A stretch of DNA of 5,467 bases from Clostridia bacterium. GTDB lineage: Bacteria > Bacillota > Clostridia > Christensenellales > CALWSW01. Shown in pieces: positions 1 through 5,467 of the stretch. The translations under genes and the position numbers were made by a program. The stretch covers positions 3,200 to 8,666 of the forward strand of contig JAHZEH010000063.1 in NCBI GenBank assembly GCA_019421925.1. Reading direction: 5' to 3'. Positions within the stretch are counted from its first letter, which is position 1; each line of letters begins with the position of its first letter. The notes under the pieces were generated by a model. The model ran no database searches. It had not been told where the DNA came from and saw only the letters and a program-made list of their open reading frames with translations.

Positions 1-1
1 G

Positions 2-64
2 GGCCTGGGGCTGCTTGGCACAGCGCTTGCGATGCTTCGCCGCAGGATGAAAGAGGAGGCATAA
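2..64 (+). CDS. C-terminal end of a membrane-anchored protein (partial)
   Basis: The window opens inside a plus-strand gene; only the last 20 codons are present, ending in TAA at 62-64. They read GLGLLGTALAMLRRRMKEEA: a short Gly/Leu/Ala-rich hydrophobic stretch followed at once by three arginines and a charged tail. This is the usual shape of a C-terminal membrane anchor with a cytoplasmic stop-transfer end, as in sortase-anchored or simply tail-anchored Gram-positive surface proteins. Any LPXTG-type motif would lie outside the window, so sortase anchoring is only a possibility. A strong terminator follows 15 bases after the stop, which supports a real gene end in this frame. The identity of the protein cannot be told from this fragment. 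Confidence 0.6.
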   Translation, partial: GLGLLGTALAMLRRRMKEEA

Positions 65-79
65 GAAAAGGATAAGTGA

Positions 80-122
80 AAAGGCGCACCGCTTCGAGAC
101 GGTGCGCCTTTTTCTCTTTTTT
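80..122 (+). terminator. Intrinsic terminator of the left-edge gene
   Basis: A perfect 11-bp stem, AAGGCGCACCG (81-91) with CGGTGCGCCTT (100-110), closes an 8-base loop. A/T bases extend the pairing by one, and a T-rich tail runs to about 122. The A-rich left flank and T-rich right flank fit a Rho-independent terminator on the plus strand. It closes the partial gene ending at 64. Confidence 0.92.
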
Positions 123-498
123 CTATTGCAGCAGGGGGAGCTGCGGCGCGGACGGCGGGATGCCCTGGAATGCTTTCAGCTGAAGGAGGACTCCCGCAGA
201 CACCGAACCGGCAGGGGGGAGCCATGATTCACAGAAAACGGTGGGGAGCTGGAGACCGGGCAGGCGATGCGGCAGATGGATTCTGTTTCGGGTTGGCCTC
301 AGCCGGCATCACGGCGGAGATCCTGGCCGTGACCAGGGCCGGCGTGGAGGGGATAGGCGGCGGACATGCCGGACAACCGGGTGAGCTTCAGCAGGCCCGG
401 GACTCGGGCAGCCGTCTTCCCAAAAGCCGGAGGGAGGACTGCGTCATGGGAAGGGGGCCTGGATTCTTTTGGAAAAGTCGGGGAGGGGCGGCACGGAA
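123..498. other. Gene-poor stretch between two convergent terminators
   Basis: This region lies between the terminator of the plus-strand gene and the terminator of the minus-strand LCP gene, so transcription enters convergently from both sides. Open frames exist on both strands because the DNA is GC-rich. None resembles a family I recognise, and their composition is Arg/Gly/Pro-rich and low in hydrophobic cores. The best plus-strand candidate starts at ATG 224, after a GGGGGGAG ribosome-binding-like sequence, and ends at 514. It would run into the LCP terminator hairpin, which argues against it. An 8-base repeat GGAGGACT occurs near 185 and again near 433. I see no RNA gene, promoter or mobile element here. 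Confidence 0.6.
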
Positions 499-528
499 AA
501 GGAGGCGCGGATGAGAACGCGCCTCCTT
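497..528 (-). terminator. Intrinsic terminator of the LCP gene
   Basis: An 11-bp perfect inverted repeat pairs AAGGAGGCGCG (499-509) with CGCGCCTCCTT (518-528) around an 8-base loop. Read on the minus strand, the stem is followed by TTTT (500-497). It begins 14 bases after the LCP stop codon. The T-run is short, so termination may be partial; in the plus direction the stem is followed by a mixed T-containing sequence and is less convincing. Confidence 0.8.
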
Positions 529-542
529 CATGCTCTTTGGGG

Positions 543-1922
543 TTATCCGACTGTGATCCGCGTAATATCGGAGCCGTCATCCTTCTCGTCCTCTCCGATG
601 ATGATATCGTCCTCCTCGTCCTCTTCGCCGCCGGGGAGGATAATCTCCGGTTCGCCGCTCTCCTCCGGCAGGGGCGTCTCCTCGGGGATCAGCTCCTCCT
701 CGGGGTCAGGGGAGGGGGAGGGCGAGGGGGTGGCGCTGGGATCGATATAGTTGCCGTTCTCATCGTAGTAGGGCTTGGGATGATAGGTACCGGCGCCGGT
801 GTTGGTGCCGGTCATCTCGGGCTGTACCGTGGCACTGTAAAGGAAATCGTGCAGGGCCACGGTGTTTTTAGGTATATCGGGAAGCAAAACGCTCATGCCC
901 TTCACTGTTCGGGACTGGTACATGCCGTCCGCCGGGATGCGGAAATGGAGCAGATTGTCCGGGTCGACGCCCATGCCAACGACTGAGACCATCAGGCTGA
1001 GGATGTCATCCGAGGTGATGTTTGTCTCAATGAGGGGCAGAAGGTCGTAGGCGACGTTGTGCATCTGGATGACGTCGGCCTTCATGAACTCGGTGTAGAT
1101 CTCCTTGAGAACCTTGAACTGGCGGCTGGTTCGGGCATAGTCCCCGTTGCCGAAGTGGCGGATGCGGGAGTAGCCCAGAGCCTGTTTGCCCGTCAGTTTG
1201 ATGGAGCCGGACTTCTTTTTGATGAGGCCGTCGGTGCGGCTTTTGCCCCGCTGCAAATTCAGTCCGGCGATGCAGTCATTGGCCTCAGAGACCTCCCCGG
1301 CGGACATTTCAATCGTCACGCCGCCCAGTTTGTCTATGATCTTCTCGAACATGGAGAAGTCCACCATGACATAGTTGGTGATGTTGAGGGAGAAGTTCTC
1401 ATTGATGGTCTGCATCAGGAGGAGAGGACCGCCCTTGGCGTTGGCGCTGTTGATGCGGTTTTCCCCGTTGCCCGGGATTGGCACGTACATGTCGCGCATC
1501 AGGGAGGTCAGTTTGAGCAGGTTGTTGTTGCGGTCCACCGTGGCGATGAGCATGGTGTCTGAGCGGCTGTAGCCGTTGGTGCCCCGGCGGTCCACGCCGA
1601 TGAGCAGAATGTTGGTGACGTTGGCTTGCTGCTCCGCCTGCCTGAGCTTCTCCTCCTCCTCGGGAGTGAGCTGGGTCTGCTCCACCTCGTCGGCCAGGTT
1701 GAGCTCCGACTCCAAGTCGGGCTCCTCCTCTTCCTGCGCACCCTCCGGTTTGGGGGTGGCGTTCTGTGCATCAAGCTGCTGCTGGGCCACGCGGGCGGCG
1801 GCCTCCTCGTCCGAGACATAGTTGATACGGTTGAGCATGACGGTGAGGTAGATCACCACGGCGAGAGCCACGACAAGGATAGCGAGCAATACGCCGAACA
1901 GAACTTTCTTTGCGGTACTCAT
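543..1922 (-). CDS. LytR-CpsA-Psr (LCP) family cell wall polymer transferase
   Basis: The 459-residue product is a single-pass membrane protein of the LCP family, whose members transfer undecaprenyl-linked polymers (teichoic acid or capsule-type) onto peptidoglycan outside the membrane. Residues ~6-30 form the N-terminal signal-anchor after MSTAKK. Residues ~57-100 are a Glu/Gln-rich, probably helical stalk. The LCP domain spans ~103-365 and shows the family signatures: LLIGVDRR (106-113), YSRSDTM (118-124), SLMRDMYVPIPG (140-151), YSRIRHF (251-257) and DYARTSRQ (261-268), which supply the conserved Asp and Arg residues for pyrophosphate/Mg2+ and lipid binding. From ~393 the tail is disordered: a Pro/Ser stretch ATPSPSPSPD followed by a very acidic run rich in Glu, Asp and Ile. 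The ATG start is preceded by AAAGGAAAGG at good spacing and gives an intact anchor. The gene has its own promoter and terminator, so it is probably monocistronic. Family assignment is firm; which polymer it handles cannot be told. Confidence 0.93.
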   Translation of the reverse strand: MSTAKKVLFGVLLAILVVALAVVIYLTVMLNRINYVSDEEAAARVAQQQLDAQNATPKPEGAQEEEEPDLESELNLADEVEQTQLTPEEEEKLRQAEQQANVTNILLIGVDRRGTNGYSRSDTMLIATVDRNNNLLKLTSLMRDMYVPIPGNGENRINSANAKGGPLLLMQTINENFSLNITNYVMVDFSMFEKIIDKLGGVTIEMSAGEVSEANDCIAGLNLQRGKSRTDGLIKKKSGSIKLTGKQALGYSRIRHFGNGDYARTSRQFKVLKEIYTEFMKADVIQMHNVAYDLLPLIETNITSDDILSLMVSVVGMGVDPDNLLHFRIPADGMYQSRTVKGMSVLLPDIPKNTVALHDFLYSATVQPEMTGTNTGAGTYHPKPYYDENGNYIDPSATPSPSPSPDPEEELIPEETPLPEESGEPEIILPGGEEDEEDDIIIGEDEKDDGSDITRITVG

Positions 1923-1942
1923 ATGGCCTTTCCTTTGCTGGA

Positions 1943-1962
1943 CGGCGCGGGAAACCGCGCCG
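1943..1962 (-). promoter_or_regulatory. GC hairpin in the LCP gene leader
   Basis: A perfect 8-bp stem, CGGCGCGG (1943-1950) with CCGCGCCG (1955-1962), has a 4-base loop. It sits between the proposed promoter and the ribosome-binding site, ending about 20 bases before the LCP start codon. There is no T-run, so it is not a terminator; it may stabilise the mRNA 5' end or modulate access to the start region. Its role is inferred only from position. Confidence 0.45.
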
Positions 1963-1971
1963 GTGATATTT

Positions 1972-1991
1972 GTGCAACTATTCTATTGCAC
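1972..1991. repeat. 20-bp inverted repeat over the LCP promoter -10 box (possible operator)
   Basis: GTGCAA (1972-1977) and TTGCAC (1986-1991) are perfect inverted half-sites separated by 8 bases. The spacer contains the proposed -10 box (1980-1985). A dyad placed here is the classic position for a repressor that blocks open-complex formation. As an RNA hairpin it would have an 8-base AT-rich loop and no T-tail, so a DNA-binding role is more likely. No regulator gene is visible in the window, and chance occurrence of a 6-bp dyad is possible. Confidence 0.4.
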
Positions 1992-2008
1992 GGGCCTGCG
2001 AAAAGCAA
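1980..2008 (-). promoter_or_regulatory. Putative sigma-A-type promoter of the LCP gene
   Basis: On the minus strand TTGCTT (2008-2003) and TAGAAT (1985-1980) are separated by exactly 17 bases. The -10 box matches the consensus TATAAT at 5 of 6 positions and the -35 box matches TTGACA at 3 of 6. Transcription would start near 1973, giving a leader of about 50 bases before the LCP ATG at 1922. The site lies downstream of the dap operon's terminal hairpin, so the LCP gene is likely transcribed on its own. Confidence 0.55.
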
Positions 2009-2077
2009 GCTATTTTGGCGAAATGGGGTATCTTCTTTAATAGACGATGCGGAGGCCCAAAGAGTTGCATCAAGCAG

Positions 2078-2109
2078 CAGAGGCCGGCACCAATGGGCGC
2101 CGGCCTCTG
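2078..2109 (-). terminator. Strong hairpin ending the dap operon, terminator-like but without a T-tract
   Basis: An 11-bp perfect stem, CAGAGGCCGGC (2078-2088) with GCCGGCCTCTG (2099-2109), extends inward. In minus-strand RNA a G-U pair and two more G-C pairs make a 14-bp stem with a 4-base loop. In plus-strand RNA the G-U position would be an A-C mismatch, so the structure fits minus-strand transcription better. It begins 15 bases after the dapB stop. The usual downstream T-run is missing: GCTGCTTGATG follows, and a T6 run lies on the upstream side instead. It could be a weak or Rho-assisted terminator, or an mRNA-stabilising 3' end. Confidence 0.6.
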
Positions 2110-2124
2110 AAAAAAGGGTCGGAT

Positions 2125-3333
2125 TTAGAAGGCCATCGCTACGGCCTCCCGGGCGAGTTCAATCTGCTCCTCCGGAATACACACGGAAATTTTTGTCTCC
2201 GACGTGGTGACCAGCTTGACATCCACCTGGGCGTCGGAGAGAGCGCTGAACACCCGGGCTGCGACGCCGGGGTTGTGCTCCATGCCGAAGCCCTCGATGG
2301 AGAGCTTGGAGAGGCCGCTCATGCGGCTCATCCGCAGGTCGCCCAGGGGTGCCAGGGCGGCGCAGGCCCTCTCCACATCCTCATCCGGCAGGGTAAAGGA
2401 GAGGTCGATGGTGTGGGCTACCGGCGCGGACTGGCTGATCATGTCGATATTGATACCCTGATCCGCAATGAGGGTGAAGATCTGGGCGGTGCCGTCCAGG
2501 GCGCTGGAGAGGTGGGAGAGGGTGAGGGCAGTCTGGCCGCGGACCACGTCGATATTGGTGACGGCGGTCTGGTCGGCGAAGATCTCGCTCATGGTGTATA
2601 CCTTGGGGGCCTTGCCGTTGATGAACTGGGCGGCCCGCAGTGCGCCCGCCGCGAAGATCTTCTTGGAATAGGCATTGTGCGTGACCTCGAGAATCTCATC
2701 CTCGCCCAGGAACATGACGGTGTGTTCGCCGACGACTGTGCCGCCGCGCACGGCGGAGATGCCAATCTCCCGCTTGCTGCGGCGCTGGCGCACGCTGTGG
2801 CGGTCATAGACAAAGTCCTTGCCCTCGGGGAACTGTTCGCTCAGGGCCTTGGCTAGCGCCAGGGCAGTGCCGCTGGGGGCGTCGACCTTCCTGTTGTGGT
2901 GGCGCTCGACAATCTCGATGTCAAAGGCATCGCCCAGGAAGGAGGCGGCCCTGCGGATCAGATCCATCTGCAGGTTCACGCCCAGGGACATGTTGGCTGC
3001 CAGGAACACAGGGATAGTCTCTCCTGCCTGGTCGATCATGCTGTAGTGCTCGGGGGCCAGGCCCGTAGTGCCCACCACCAGGCCGCAGCCCAGGCGCTTG
3101 GCCAGGGCGATGGAGCCGGGCAGAGCGGCGGGCGCAGAGAAGTCAATGATGACGTCGGCATCGACGGTGCAGTCCTCCGGGCGGAGGAAGAGCGGGAAAG
3201 CGGGGCCGTAGTCCTCCTCGGGGAACTTGATGACGCCGGCGACGACCTCATAGGTTTCCGGATGCTCCAGGGCGCAGTTCGTGATGACGCGGCCCATCGT
3301 GCCGCCCGCGCCGTTGATGATCAATCTCACCAT
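2125..3333 (-). CDS. dapB: 4-hydroxy-tetrahydrodipicolinate reductase fused to aspartokinase-like tandem ACT domains
   Basis: The 402-residue cytoplasmic protein should reduce the DapA product to tetrahydrodipicolinate with NAD(P)H, in lysine/DAP synthesis. Residues 1-~253 are a complete DapB. The dinucleotide-binding loop is GAGGTMGR (8-15), VVGTTGL is at 86-92, and the family signature ERHHNRKVDAPSGTA is at 143-157. His145 and Lys149 match the E. coli catalytic His159 and Lys163. The reductase ends with the typical KVYTMSEIF (244-252). It continues in the same frame into ~150 further residues that resemble the regulatory C-terminus of aspartate kinase: ACT 1 (~262-330, with GINIDMISQS) and ACT 2 (~343-402, with NPGVAARVF and TTSETKISV). 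DapB proteins are normally about 240-275 residues, so this is a fusion. AAGGAG lies 8 bases before the ATG, overlapping the end of dapA, so the genes are probably translationally coupled. Binding of lysine or threonine by the ACT part is inference. Confidence 0.93.
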   Translation of the reverse strand: MVRLIINGAGGTMGRVITNCALEHPETYEVVAGVIKFPEEDYGPAFPLFLRPEDCTVDADVIIDFSAPAALPGSIALAKRLGCGLVVGTTGLAPEHYSMIDQAGETIPVFLAANMSLGVNLQMDLIRRAASFLGDAFDIEIVERHHNRKVDAPSGTALALAKALSEQFPEGKDFVYDRHSVRQRRSKREIGISAVRGGTVVGEHTVMFLGEDEILEVTHNAYSKKIFAAGALRAAQFINGKAPKVYTMSEIFADQTAVTNIDVVRGQTALTLSHLSSALDGTAQIFTLIADQGINIDMISQSAPVAHTIDLSFTLPDEDVERACAALAPLGDLRMSRMSGLSKLSIEGFGMEHNPGVAARVFSALSDAQVDVKLVTTSETKISVCIPEEQIELAREAVAMAF

Positions 3334-3338
3334 ATCAT

Positions 3339-4188
3339 TTACTCCTTTATCAGGCCGAGGGCGGCCATTTCTGCCTTGAGGGCGGCCAGGGGGGCCTCGC
3401 TCATGGGAGTCAGGGGCAGGCGGGGAGTCCCCACGTCATAGCCCAGCAGGCCGACGGCAGCCTTGACGGGGATGGGGTTGACCTCGGTGAAGAGGTTCTT
3501 GGAAAGGGGATTGAGTTTGAACTGGAGGGCGCGGCTGCGGGCCAGGTCTCCGTCGAGGAAGGCCATGACCATGTCGTGCACCTCACGGGGGCAGACGTTG
3601 GCCGTCACGGAGATGACGCCGATGCCGCCCAGGGAGAGCAGCGGGACCACATGGTCGTCGTTGCCGGAGTAGAGGTCCAGACCGGGGCAGAGGCGGGCGA
3701 TCTCAGTGATCTGCTCGATGTTGCCGCTCGCCTCCTTGAGGCCCACGACATGGGGGAGGGTAGCGAGCTTTTTCATAGTGGCGGGCTGGATATTGACGCC
3801 TGTGCGGCCGGGAACATTGTAGACGATGATGGGCAGGTCCACGGCCGCGTCGATGGCGGCGAAGTGGGCATAGAGCCCGCCCTGGGTGCACTTGTTGTAA
3901 TAAGGGGTGACGATGAGAAGGGCGTCCGCGCCCAGCTCCTGGGCTTTCTTGGAGTCGGCGATGGCCTTGGCGGTGTTGTTGCCGCCCGAGCCGGCGATCA
4001 CCGGGACGCGGCCCGCGACCCGTTCCACCGCAAAACGGATGGTGCTCTGCTTCTCAGACTCCGTCATGGATGGCGTCCGTGCCGTTTTCAATCTGGAAAT
4101 CGATCAACTGGCCGAATACTTCGAAGTTGACGCCGTTTTCATCAAAGGGGGTAATAATAGCGACGCCGGAACCTTTAAAAACGCTCAT
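3339..4188 (-). pseudogene. dapA: 4-hydroxy-tetrahydrodipicolinate synthase, frame broken by a ~32-base deletion at the GTTGE motif
   Basis: DapA condenses pyruvate with aspartate semialdehyde, the first step committed to lysine/DAP. The true N-terminus starts at ATG 4188 after AAAGGTG. It reads MSVFKGSGVAIITPFDENG and continues to NGTDAI, whose last codon is 4071-4069. The frame then runs to a TGA at 4054-4056. The rest of the protein lies in another frame from codon 4067 (MTESEKQ) to TAA at 3339. One base now separates the two parts, where B. subtilis DapA has 11 residues (VVAGTTGESPT), so about 32 bases are missing, including the active-site threonine of the catalytic triad. Everything else is intact: VTPYYNK, Tyr in YNVPGRTG (3821-3819), and the Schiff-base Lys in KEASG (3737-3735). 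Restored length would be ~293 residues, normal for the family. The second part has only a TTG at 4091 with no visible ribosome-binding site. Either a real null allele or a sequence/assembly error; identity is certain. Confidence 0.9.
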
Positions 4189-4250
4189 GTTGCACACCTT
4201 TCTGCATATTTCAATGCGGGTCGGTTCGTTATGACAGGGGAACTGAGCCC

Positions 4251-5273
4251 TCAGCGCTCAATCTCGCCCGACTCCCACTGGCGCATCAGCTCCTGGGCAA
4301 TCTGGACGGTGTTGGTTGCCGCGCCCTTGCGGATGTTATCGGCAACCACCCAGAGGTTGACGCCGCTCTCGACGGAGAAGTCGCGGCGGATGCGGCCCAC
4401 ATAGACCTCGTCGGTATCCTCGGCCTCAATGGGCATGGGATAGCGGAGGGAGGCGGGATCATCGACCACAACGATGCCCGGGGCGGCGGCCAGACGGGCG
4501 CGCAGATCGTCCAGCTCGAAGGCGTTGTCAAACTCCACGTTGATGGACTCGCTGTGGCCGTGATAGACGGGCACGCGTACGGTGGTGGCGGTGACGCGGA
4601 TGCTGTCGTCGCCGATGATCTTGTGGGTCTCGTTGACCATCTTCATCTCCTCCTTGGTGTAGCCCGTGGGGAGGAAGTCGTCGATGTGGGGGAGGCAATT
4701 GCCCGCGATGGGATAGGGGAACTTCTTGGGGGCCTCGCCGGCCAGGCCGTTTTTCAGGTCGCTATAACCGGCCACGCCCGCGCCCGAGACTGCCTGATAG
4801 GTCGAATACACGATGCGCCTGATGTGGTAGGCGTCGTGCAGAGGCTTGAGGGTCACCACAGCCTGGATGGTGGAGCAGTTGGGGTTGGCGATGATGTTGC
4901 GGTTCTTGTAGAGTTTGATGTCGCCGGGATTCACCTCGGGCACCACCAGGGGGATATCCTTCTCCATGCGCCATGCGGAGGAGTTGTCGATGACGACGCA
5001 GCCCGCCTTGGCGGCGCAGGGGGCGAATTTCAGGCTGGTGGAGCCGCCCGCGGAGAAGAGGGCGATGTCAAAGCCGCGGCCATCAAAGCAGGTCTCGGTC
5101 AGCTCCTCCACCACATGGGGTCTGCCCATGAAGGTGATCTCGGTACCGGCGCTGCGGGCGGAGGCGAACAGGGTAGATTCGCAGCCCGCGGGTTTGCGCT
5201 CCTCCAGCACCTGAAGGAACTTGCGGCCAACCATCCCGGTTGCGCCGACTATGGCGATTTTGTACTGGTTCAT
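4251..5273 (-). CDS. asd: Aspartate-semialdehyde dehydrogenase
   Basis: The 340-residue cytoplasmic enzyme reduces aspartyl phosphate to aspartate semialdehyde with NADPH, at the branch point for lysine/DAP, threonine and methionine. The N-terminal Rossmann loop is IVGATGMVGRKF (8-19). The catalytic cysteine is Cys133 in NPNCSTIQ (130-137). Further family positions are Gln160 in STYQAVSGAG, the substrate Arg233 in TVRVPVYHGHSES, and the general-base His240. Length and motifs are complete, as in Gram-positive-type Asd proteins of about 330-350 residues. The ATG start has an excellent ribosome-binding site, TAGGAGGT, 8 bases upstream. It is first in the minus-strand set, with 62 bases to the dapA start and no terminator between, so asd-dapA-dapB is one operon. 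The aspartate kinase that makes its substrate is not in the window. Confidence 0.96.
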   Translation of the reverse strand: MNQYKIAIVGATGMVGRKFLQVLEERKPAGCESTLFASARSAGTEITFMGRPHVVEELTETCFDGRGFDIALFSAGGSTSLKFAPCAAKAGCVVIDNSSAWRMEKDIPLVVPEVNPGDIKLYKNRNIIANPNCSTIQAVVTLKPLHDAYHIRRIVYSTYQAVSGAGVAGYSDLKNGLAGEAPKKFPYPIAGNCLPHIDDFLPTGYTKEEMKMVNETHKIIGDDSIRVTATTVRVPVYHGHSESINVEFDNAFELDDLRARLAAAPGIVVVDDPASLRYPMPIEAEDTDEVYVGRIRRDFSVESGVNLWVVADNIRKGAATNTVQIAQELMRQWESGEIER

Positions 5274-5322
5274 GGGAAGTTACCTCCTAAAATATAGTGA
5301 AATCTGGGAAACCTTATGCATC

Positions 5323-5355
5323 AAAAAGGGGACAGTCTGCCTGCGCATCTGCCCC
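5323..5355 (-). terminator. Terminator-like hairpin with T5 upstream of asd (attenuator candidate)
   Basis: On the minus strand GGGG-CAG (5355-5349) can pair with CTG-t-CCCC (5335-5328), with a single-base bulge and a 13-base loop, and is followed directly by TTTTT (5327-5323). The T-run ends 49 bases before the asd start codon. It either ends an upstream minus-strand gene beyond the window or acts as an attenuator in the asd leader. No convincing promoter could be placed between it and asd, which leaves the attenuator reading open. The bulge and long loop make it weaker than the terminator at 80-122. Confidence 0.5.
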
Positions 5356-5364
5356 ACAATAACT

Positions 5365-5406
5365 CCGGAGTATTTTCCGGCGCAGAACGCCAAAATATGG
5401 CGCTGC
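5365..5406 (-). promoter_or_regulatory. Two adjacent hairpins in the region upstream of asd
   Basis: CCGGA (5365-5369) pairs with TCCGG (5376-5380) around a 6-base loop. Two bases further, CGCCA (5389-5391 side, with GCAG at 5382-5385) pairs with TGGCG and CTGC (up to 5406) around a 5-base AT loop with a two-base bulge. Both lie just upstream, on the minus strand, of the terminator-like hairpin. TTCTGCGCC in the second hairpin's 3' side (5387-5379) can instead pair through CTGCGC with GCGCAG (5346-5341) in the terminator loop, so alternative folds are possible. I do not recognise a known riboswitch class. Function is inferred from arrangement only. Confidence 0.35.
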
Positions 5407-5467
5407 CCTATTGCGTCAGATCGCGCTCCGCCGCGAAAACACGGCGACAGTCGCACGGCTGTTTACC

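Noticed and set aside
121..130. The 10-mer TTCTATTGCA at 121-130 recurs at 1981-1990, suggesting a shared regulatory site
   Set aside because: At 121-130 it lacks the second half of the dyad and lies just after a terminator with no gene behind it, so chance is the simpler explanation.
224..514. Possible 96-residue plus-strand gene after a GGGGGGAG ribosome-binding-like sequence
   Set aside because: The product is Arg/Gly-rich with no recognisable fold or motif, and its stop lies inside the loop of the LCP terminator hairpin. Such frames arise often in GC-rich intergenic DNA.
2047..2856. Long plus-strand open frame opposite dapB, and a similar one opposite asd (4554-5297)
   Set aside because: Both are antisense shadows produced by the strong GC bias at third codon positions of the real minus-strand genes. 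Their translations look like no family and are rich in Gly, Ala, His and Val.
4067..4091. Independent translation start for a shortened DapA at TTG 4091 or ATG 4067
   Set aside because: No ribosome-binding site precedes either codon, and the N-terminal DapA strand encoded upstream (4188-4069) is plainly part of the same gene, so a split or broken gene fits better than a short functional one.
5280..5348. 22-codon minus-strand frame (MRRQTVPFLMHK...) ending in the asd ribosome-binding site, a possible leader peptide
   Set aside because: It has only one lysine codon, no run of a regulatory amino acid, and a poor ribosome-binding site. It also starts inside the terminator-like hairpin loop. Overlap with the asd ribosome-binding site may be chance.
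5274..5467. Lysine riboswitch or T-box leader before asd
   Set aside because: I looked for the conserved lysine-riboswitch core and the T-box AGGGTGG element on the minus strand and found neither. A covariance-model search would settle it.

Overview
The window looks like a GC-rich, low-skew stretch of a Gram-positive Firmicutes chromosome. The likeliest source is a clostridial gut lineage of the Oscillospiraceae kind, but this is inferred from gene content and style and not from a marker gene. The main content is a minus-strand lysine/diaminopimelate (DAP) operon, asd - dapA - dapB, followed downstream by a separately promoted LytR-CpsA-Psr (LCP) cell-wall polymer transferase gene, also on the minus strand. 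A short C-terminal remnant of a plus-strand membrane-anchored protein enters at the left edge.

Layout from left to right: the tail of a plus-strand CDS (2-64) with a textbook intrinsic terminator (80-122); about 370 bases without a convincing gene; the terminator of the LCP gene (497-528); the LCP gene (543-1922, minus) with a short leader holding a GC hairpin and a promoter whose -10 box sits inside a 20-bp inverted repeat; a very strong hairpin at the end of the dap operon (2078-2109); dapB fused to an aspartokinase-like tandem ACT module (2125-3333, minus); a broken dapA (3339-4188, minus); asd (4251-5273, minus); and a structured upstream region (5274-5467) with three hairpins, one followed by a T-run like a terminator or attenuator.

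The enzymes would act in sequence. Asd makes aspartate semialdehyde, DapA condenses it with pyruvate, and DapB reduces the product toward DAP and lysine, which feed peptidoglycan and protein synthesis. LCP proteins attach secondary polymers to that peptidoglycan, so the window has a cell-envelope theme.

Two points stand out. First, the dapB product is 402 residues long because residues ~255-402 are a tandem ACT module closely resembling the regulatory half of aspartate kinase. This suggests the reductase itself may sense lysine or threonine. Second, dapA reads as two frames, with about 32 bases missing exactly where the family's GTTGE motif should be. This is either a real disabling deletion in a normally essential gene or an assembly/sequencing error.
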